A stretch of DNA of 64,000 bases from Apostichopus japonicus (lineage: Eukaryota > Echinodermata > Holothuroidea > Aspidochirotida > Stichopodidae). Position 1 is the first letter of the stretch; every line of letters begins with the position of its first letter. Position numbers and translations under genes: made by a program. The notes under the pieces were generated by a model. The model had not been told where the DNA came from. It was given only the letters and a program-made list of their open reading frames with translations, and did not search any database. Of this stretch, positions 58,723 through 64,000 are shown piece after piece. The stretch lies in NCBI RefSeq assembly GCF_037975245.1, contig NC_092572.1:13118769-13182768 (forward strand), read 5' to 3'.

Positions 58723-61700
58723 TGAGAGTTACATAAGTCAAACCTCATTGGCTTCGTTCAGTTATGGCGAACAAGGCTGTGTTCACATGCAGCATGTAAG
58801 TTATGTATACAGACACGTTATCGGGGGGGGGGGTGGGACGGGGAAAGAGCTTGTCAGGTAAGGATAGAAAGTAGGGCTGTTATGTAGCCTACAGTTAATC
58901 ACTATCATTATATAGTCCACAAAGACCGTACGTGTCATAGTACATTTAGAATCATCTTGAGACCATCATGGCATGATAAATGATTTTGCATGGGTAGATT
59001 AAACCAAAATAAAAATGCATTTGCATTAATGAGAACAAATTGTTGCTCGTGTGGGTAAGCTGTCTCTCTCCAGTTTTCCAGGGTACATTATGGGTATCAT
59101 AGGCAACTGATGACGGTAATACAATTTAATCTGGGGCATAAGAGGTGCCCATTCGAATAAGCCTACACAAACAATAAGTCCATGGATGTCACTTGTCACA
59201 TTTTTGTTATATGCATTGCCTTAGAGTCTGATTTTCTAGATGGAGTATGAGATAGGCCTACCATTTTGTCATTTGGCAAACACCTACAGGGCAAGTAGAT
59301 CTACAGGTTTTCTTGATTATTATTATAATGACTTGTGACATTTGACCCCGTGAAATCATCACTCACCGGTCTCAACAGCTCTTCATCAGATATATACGTA
59401 CATCCACCAATTTTGGCCGTTCAATTTATAAGTTCGCGTCACATTTTTGGTTTCATAAATTTGACCAAATTAATATCTTTGACCAGTTCGTTGACCTCGT
59501 GACCTTTGTCGTTTCACCTGAAATATCTACAATGTGAACTTATCCTTATAGTCTTATATTTGCATGCAGGGTATGAGGAGTTTGCATGGTTATTGTGATT
59601 TTGGCACGTGCTTAATTGGCCAGATTTTTGTGTGTGTGTGTCTTGACGTGAATACACATGCTGACCCACACGTTTTGACCCTCAGAACCCCCCCCCCCCC
59701 CAAATGAAATTGGTAAACCCGTTCTATGTATGGTTGTCCACACACACTGATATCTTTTCAGCAAGCATAGGCTTATGGCCTTCCACAAGGGGAGTGAAGT
59801 GGGCGAAAATGTATGTGACAGTTTTGCAGAGGCGCGTAGCCAGCCTTCTTGGAATGACGGCGCAAAGGCAGATTTTTGCCCCCATTTTTAAAAGTCTTAG
59901 TATTCAGGTTTGATTATTTATTATAGAAGAGTTTTCATGTCACGGTATAAGTTCTACCCTAGGTGTCGAACCACCATTTCCCTCTCAGTGGGGAGGGCAA
60001 GATGTTACATTGTCCAGGGCAGTAGTTAAAAGGCAGGGGCCCCGCTCTCCTGTAAGAAATTTTGTAAAAACTGGGAGTGCTTACATTCAAAATGGTGCTA
60101 TATTTTTCACTTTGGAAATAGTTGAGGTGTTTTTCTTTCTGGGGGTTTAAAGTCCTCTTAATTGTGCGTGGTTGCGCCCATGCTATATACCGTCTGTCTC
60201 GATTTCAATTTTCCTTTTGGCGCCAATGGGGGATGGGATGCAAAGTGTGGCTCACATCCGTTTTATAGAGAGGGGTCCAAATGGACATTTTCCCATCCGC
60301 TTTGACATTATTTTCTTTCGGTAAGGTAGCTTAAATACAAAATGGTGTTATCAATTTCATCTGTTAACTATATTTGTATAGTACCTCACAAAGTTCTTGC
60401 CAAGGTACACGGGCATTATGTGCGTGGATTTTTTTTTTTGGTTGAGATAATAAATACAAAGTAATCAACCTCTAAATATAGTAAAAAAAAACAAACAAGT
60501 TTAGGAATTGTATATGCATTAACCACTTTTCATTACTTTTTTATCAATATACTTGAAGGAATACTTGCAAATTGCTAAACAATTCGTATAGAGGAGCATA
60601 CTCCTGACAGATTATTACAATATGTTTCCATCTCTGAAAGTTATCTACTGTAAAATATGCCAATATAACTTGATAGGCGAAAGTACCGAGTACTAGCGAA
60701 GTAGCGATGTCATACGTTTCTCTCCGAAGTCAGTTATATGAACCCTATATTTATAGTTGGAAAACTTTTTATTTGTATCTTATCGTCACTTGCTCTTAAC
60801 CCCTGACATAATTCTGCTATTCTCCTCATCGACCAAAACTATGGCACAACATCAAGACCTGTGCATTTGTAGAGATTTCAAAATGAAGGATATATTTTGT
60901 TTCAGCAAAGCTACAGGTAGAACGAAAAAAAACTTAATGAACGCCGCGTCTCTGTAATTATGCAGTGTGTAAGTGTTTAAGAGAATTGTTGTCCCTGTGA
61001 TTTTCTTGTGCGTGAATGCAAACATCAAAGTTATTGGACGAGGGCAAAATCTGTCCAATCCTTTTAATTTTAATTTACCATCTCTTCATTTAATTAAACA
61101 ATGCAGTATATTCCTGTATCAGGCTTAACGGTGACGTTTTGTCTTCAAGCTCAATAATATTGATATAATATATGATTTGAGTATTTGTTTAATATACGAA
61201 ACTGTTAGGTCAAGGGTCATACCGTTAGTTCCCTGCCTGCCGTATTATGTTCTATAATTAACTATAGTTTAATCGTAGACTTGAAAATGATGATCGAAGT
61301 TCATATTTACTCTTAGTGTTCGCTTAACCATTTACTTAACATTTCAGCTGTGAAGACTCGAGACTACAAATACTGTATGTATTACATGTATCGACGATAG
61401 CAGAGAAAATTAGTTCCCAGAGAATTTTCGGAGATAAGGTAAATGTAAAGGCTCTTCGTATAAATTTCTAGGCTATCCTTTTTAATCGTAATTGCCCTAC
61501 ATGGACTGAACCGGTGCTCTGCCTACACTTTGTTATTGTGTTTGCAGCACAATTAAGTAGCCGAGAACCTGATGGAAACACAATATACAGCAGTCCAGTA
61601 GATTTATGAAGTATATGGCTGAAGAAACCTCTGTATCTTTCCTTGTTCTTTGTAAGCATATCAGTACAGTACATTTGCATGAGTTATGGTCAGCCACCAT

Positions 61701-62739
61701 TTTTGCACGGGGTAGGGTGTAAGATGTTTAGTCGTCCAGGGGAGGGGTCTAAGAGAGGAGGTCCTGAGAAATGTTGGTGAAATTGAGGGTACTTGTAGAT
61801 ACCATTATAAACAATCTATAGATTGGTAATAATGTTAAATATGTTTGTACTGTAGTAGGATTTGTGTGTGTAGTATTCTGTTAGCCAGTGTGGAGATGGA
61901 TGGGTGGGGGGGGGGGGGGTCTGGCCTCCCAATATTTTCTGTGGGAGGGGAGAGTATATGTGGCTGTACCCCTTCTTATGGTCTAAAAGTAATGACTAAG
62001 CCGGAAAGTTTAGGACTAATTATACATTTGTTTCAACTAACTAAAGACTGGAGTTAAGTTAGGTATAGTGCAATGCAAGAAATACGAAAAAAAAAGAGAA
62101 TGTAAAGACATCTTAATTACTGACCTGATAGGAGCCCGAATTTATGAAAAGATTCCGTGTCATGTAGTTTGAAATATTTGAGACAAAACATGGAACCCTC
62201 TGGAAGAAGTTGTTTCTTTTTGTTTTGAGCCTTGTTATCCTGCTGGTCTCAATGGCAAGAATTTCTTCTTAGTATTGTTAAGCAGACATGTAGTGCAAGT
62301 ACCATACGGATACAGAATTTCCCTTATTATGAGTATACGAAAACGGCTCTAGCATACGTCTATCAAAAGCCAAATTGACTAACACACTAAATCATAAAAG
62401 TAATGCGGTCTCTAAGTCTAGACAAAAGTTCTCACTAGCTAAACGCTACCCATCTCTGGATAGCTGACTTTGTTTTGCTATAAGAAAATGAAGTTTTCAT
62501 TACTTGCAAAACAAACCACTTTACGCTCGTTAGCTGCTCATGTGAGGCCCTGAGTGATCTAGAATTGCCTCAATTGCCTCAATTTGTGCACGATTTGTAC
62601 TTTTTGGCACTTTTCCTCAGTATGGAGAATGCAAACCTAAGCACTAGTTGGACTACGCAATGATACAATAGTTTCTATACTACGAGTCAAAAAGGAAGTG
62701 TGAGAGTACCAAAGGAAAAGATCCGAGTTTAGAGGTCAG
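58723..62739. other. intergenic, short repeats only
   Basis: Contains G or C runs near 58822, 59690 and 61907, a (GT)n at about 59630 and a GGCGCGTAGCCAGCC motif at about 59831 that may be another hAT-like end. No exon or RNA gene was recognised. Confidence 0.5.
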
Positions 62740-63059
62740 TATAAACACACAAATATATGTGTACGGACTGGAATCATGCACTGAGAAGTATGTTTGTCAC
62801 TTTAAAGGTAAGTTCAACCTTAACATACACATCGCAACACTCACTGACGTTCATACAAAACAACCAATGGGTCACAATAAAGATATATTGGCTACCAAAA
62901 TATAGAGTGCGCTTTCAAAATAAGATATATCTTCTTCTATTTCAGGTACCAAACATAGTCAACACAAGTAAACCTTCTAACAAGTCTTCTTTCCTTGGAA
63001 ACTGTTCCGTTCCCAAATCTTTCTCCTTACAAGTTCTGTAGACTGTGTTATTGTTCACG
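62740..63059 (+). promoter_or_regulatory. promoter and untranslated exon of the second amidohydrolase gene
   Basis: TATAAA lies at 62740-62745. About 60 bases later TTTAAAG|GTAAGT ends a putative untranslated exon at 62807. The acceptor TTCTATTTCAG ends at 62945, so the coding exon begins at 62946 with about 114 bases of leader. The same architecture is seen upstream of the minus-strand relative. Confidence 0.7.
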
Positions 63060-63361
63060 ATGACTTCAAAGGCCGATTTGATATTCTACGGTGGGGATAT
63101 AATCACCATGGACAAAGATGCAACTGGAGTGAAAGATGCCTCTTGTTCCGGTCCGACAGTAGAAGCAGTAGCAGTGGCTGATGGTAAAATCTTACAAGTA
63201 GGAATGCGAAAAGATATTTTCGAACTTGTCGGAGACGAAACTCAGGTTTTTTTTCTGAGCGGTCAAACCCTGATGCCGGGATTTATAGAGCCTCACCAGC
63301 ATGCATGCATAACCGCTGAAAATCGGAGTCTATACAAGGATATCGGTGGAGTTAAACACAG
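63060..63361 (+). CDS. YtcJ-like amidohydrolase, first coding exon (gene runs off window)
   Basis: 302 nt, about 100 residues, ending phase 2 at CAC AG|GTAACA, the same phase as exon 1 of the gene at 46421. The protein starts MTSKADLIFYGGDIITMDKD and has the beta-sandwich start of the family. It then carries an ETQVFFLSGQTLMPGFIE segment and PHQHAC, with the HxH metal pair. The start at 63060 was chosen because it aligns with MAKTADTIFYGGNIITMD of the relative; upstream GTG/TTG codons were ignored. No later exon lies in the remaining 640 bases. It is divergent from, and paralogous to, the gene at 39271-46421. Confidence 0.9.
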
Positions 63362-64000
63362 GTAACACAATATAGAAACGTAAAGGTGTTATCAAACGTT
63401 AAAATCTTTCAGTAAATATAGTTTTCATCGAAATGATTAGTTGTTCAGTGACCACGTCTTATCAATATGCAACAAAATATGATAAAAATCTAGAATCTAA
63501 CATGTGAGCAATTTAATCATTTTGCTGCTATCAGTACAAAAAATTTGAAGCAAATTATGGAAATGTGATAGTGTCGTTGAGATGTCACGATCTTTCTGTA
63601 AATTTTAAATTTTCAAATACACGATCAAATGATCAATTTGCAACAAAAGACAAAGTCCTTGAATATAATAAAATAAGAATTTACCATTTTGCTGCAAAGT
63701 AATAAAATTATTATATATGAAATGTCATCTATTTAACAATTTGCAGCATAATGATCACTAAATATATTGAACTGAAAATTATTCTTTGTAATGTAGAAAT
63801 CTTTAATCCTCTGAGTAAAAAAAAATTGCCCCAAAAGTTGAAACCTAAAATTGTAGGCACTGAGAATTTAAAATGAATCCGAATGTTTTACTTTAAATAA
63901 AATTAAAGCAACAACAATAATTGCATATGTAAGTGAATCTATCGAAGGTAAGGTAGTATTTCAGAACCATTTTGATTGTTTTATCATAGTACATAACAGT
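63362..64000 (+). other. start of intron 1 of the second amidohydrolase
   Basis: AT-rich non-coding sequence after the donor at 63362. No exon 2 counterpart was found before the window ends. Confidence 0.75.

Overview
This window looks like nuclear DNA of an animal, most likely a marine invertebrate deuterostome. An echinoderm such as a sea cucumber is my best guess, but that is inference. The genes are split by GT-AG introns, the homologies are to animal proteins (an augmin subunit, a mitochondrial ribosomal protein), and the DNA is AT-rich with many microsatellites, fold-back elements, SINEs and DNA-transposon relics. There is no bacterial or phage organisation.

Left third (1-25 kb). A complete HAUS5 (augmin subunit) gene runs on the minus strand from 18228 to 1509. 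I could chain 17 coding exons in consistent phase into 692 codons plus stop. Intron 1 holds an intact, very young Ty3/Gypsy LTR retrotransposon (11342-17744, plus strand). It has two 500-bp LTRs that differ at one position, a 4-bp CTAA target duplication, gag and pol in a -1 frame relation, and a textbook GGGAAAC slippery site directly before the gag stop. It landed inside a minisatellite of roughly 85-95 bp units. Head-to-head with HAUS5, on the plus strand, lies MRPL40 (mL40 of the mitochondrial ribosome; four exons, 21662-24764, 204 codons plus stop).

Middle (26.6-47.3 kb). A YtcJ-like amidohydrolase gene (Amidohydro_3 type, 614 residues, six coding exons) runs on the minus strand from 46421 to 39271, with a TATA box and an untranslated first exon near 47.3 kb. 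Its last three exons and 3' flank exist again as an inverted copy at 26.6-30.2 kb on the plus strand. That copy lacks exons 1-3 and carries a 4-bp insertion next to a metal-ligand codon, so I call it a pseudogene. The spacer of about 8 kb between the arms holds a decayed BEL/Pao retrotransposon and small DNA transposons. A TATC microsatellite of about 1.35 kb fills most of intron 1 of the intact gene.

Right third (47-64 kb). I see no complete gene. The stretch is a graveyard of repeats: a fold-back element, a tRNA-derived SINE, a SINE-like unit with a U2 snRNA 5' head, a third copy of a MITE family, and two non-autonomous elements with terminal inverted repeats, one of them with a perfect 8-bp target duplication (hAT-type). 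At the right edge a second amidohydrolase gene starts on the plus strand (coding exon 1 at 63060-63361, with its own TATA box and untranslated exon) and runs out of the window. The two amidohydrolase genes are therefore divergent neighbours.

All splice sites were called by eye from GT/AG signals, phase bookkeeping and recalled family similarity; no alignment was run.
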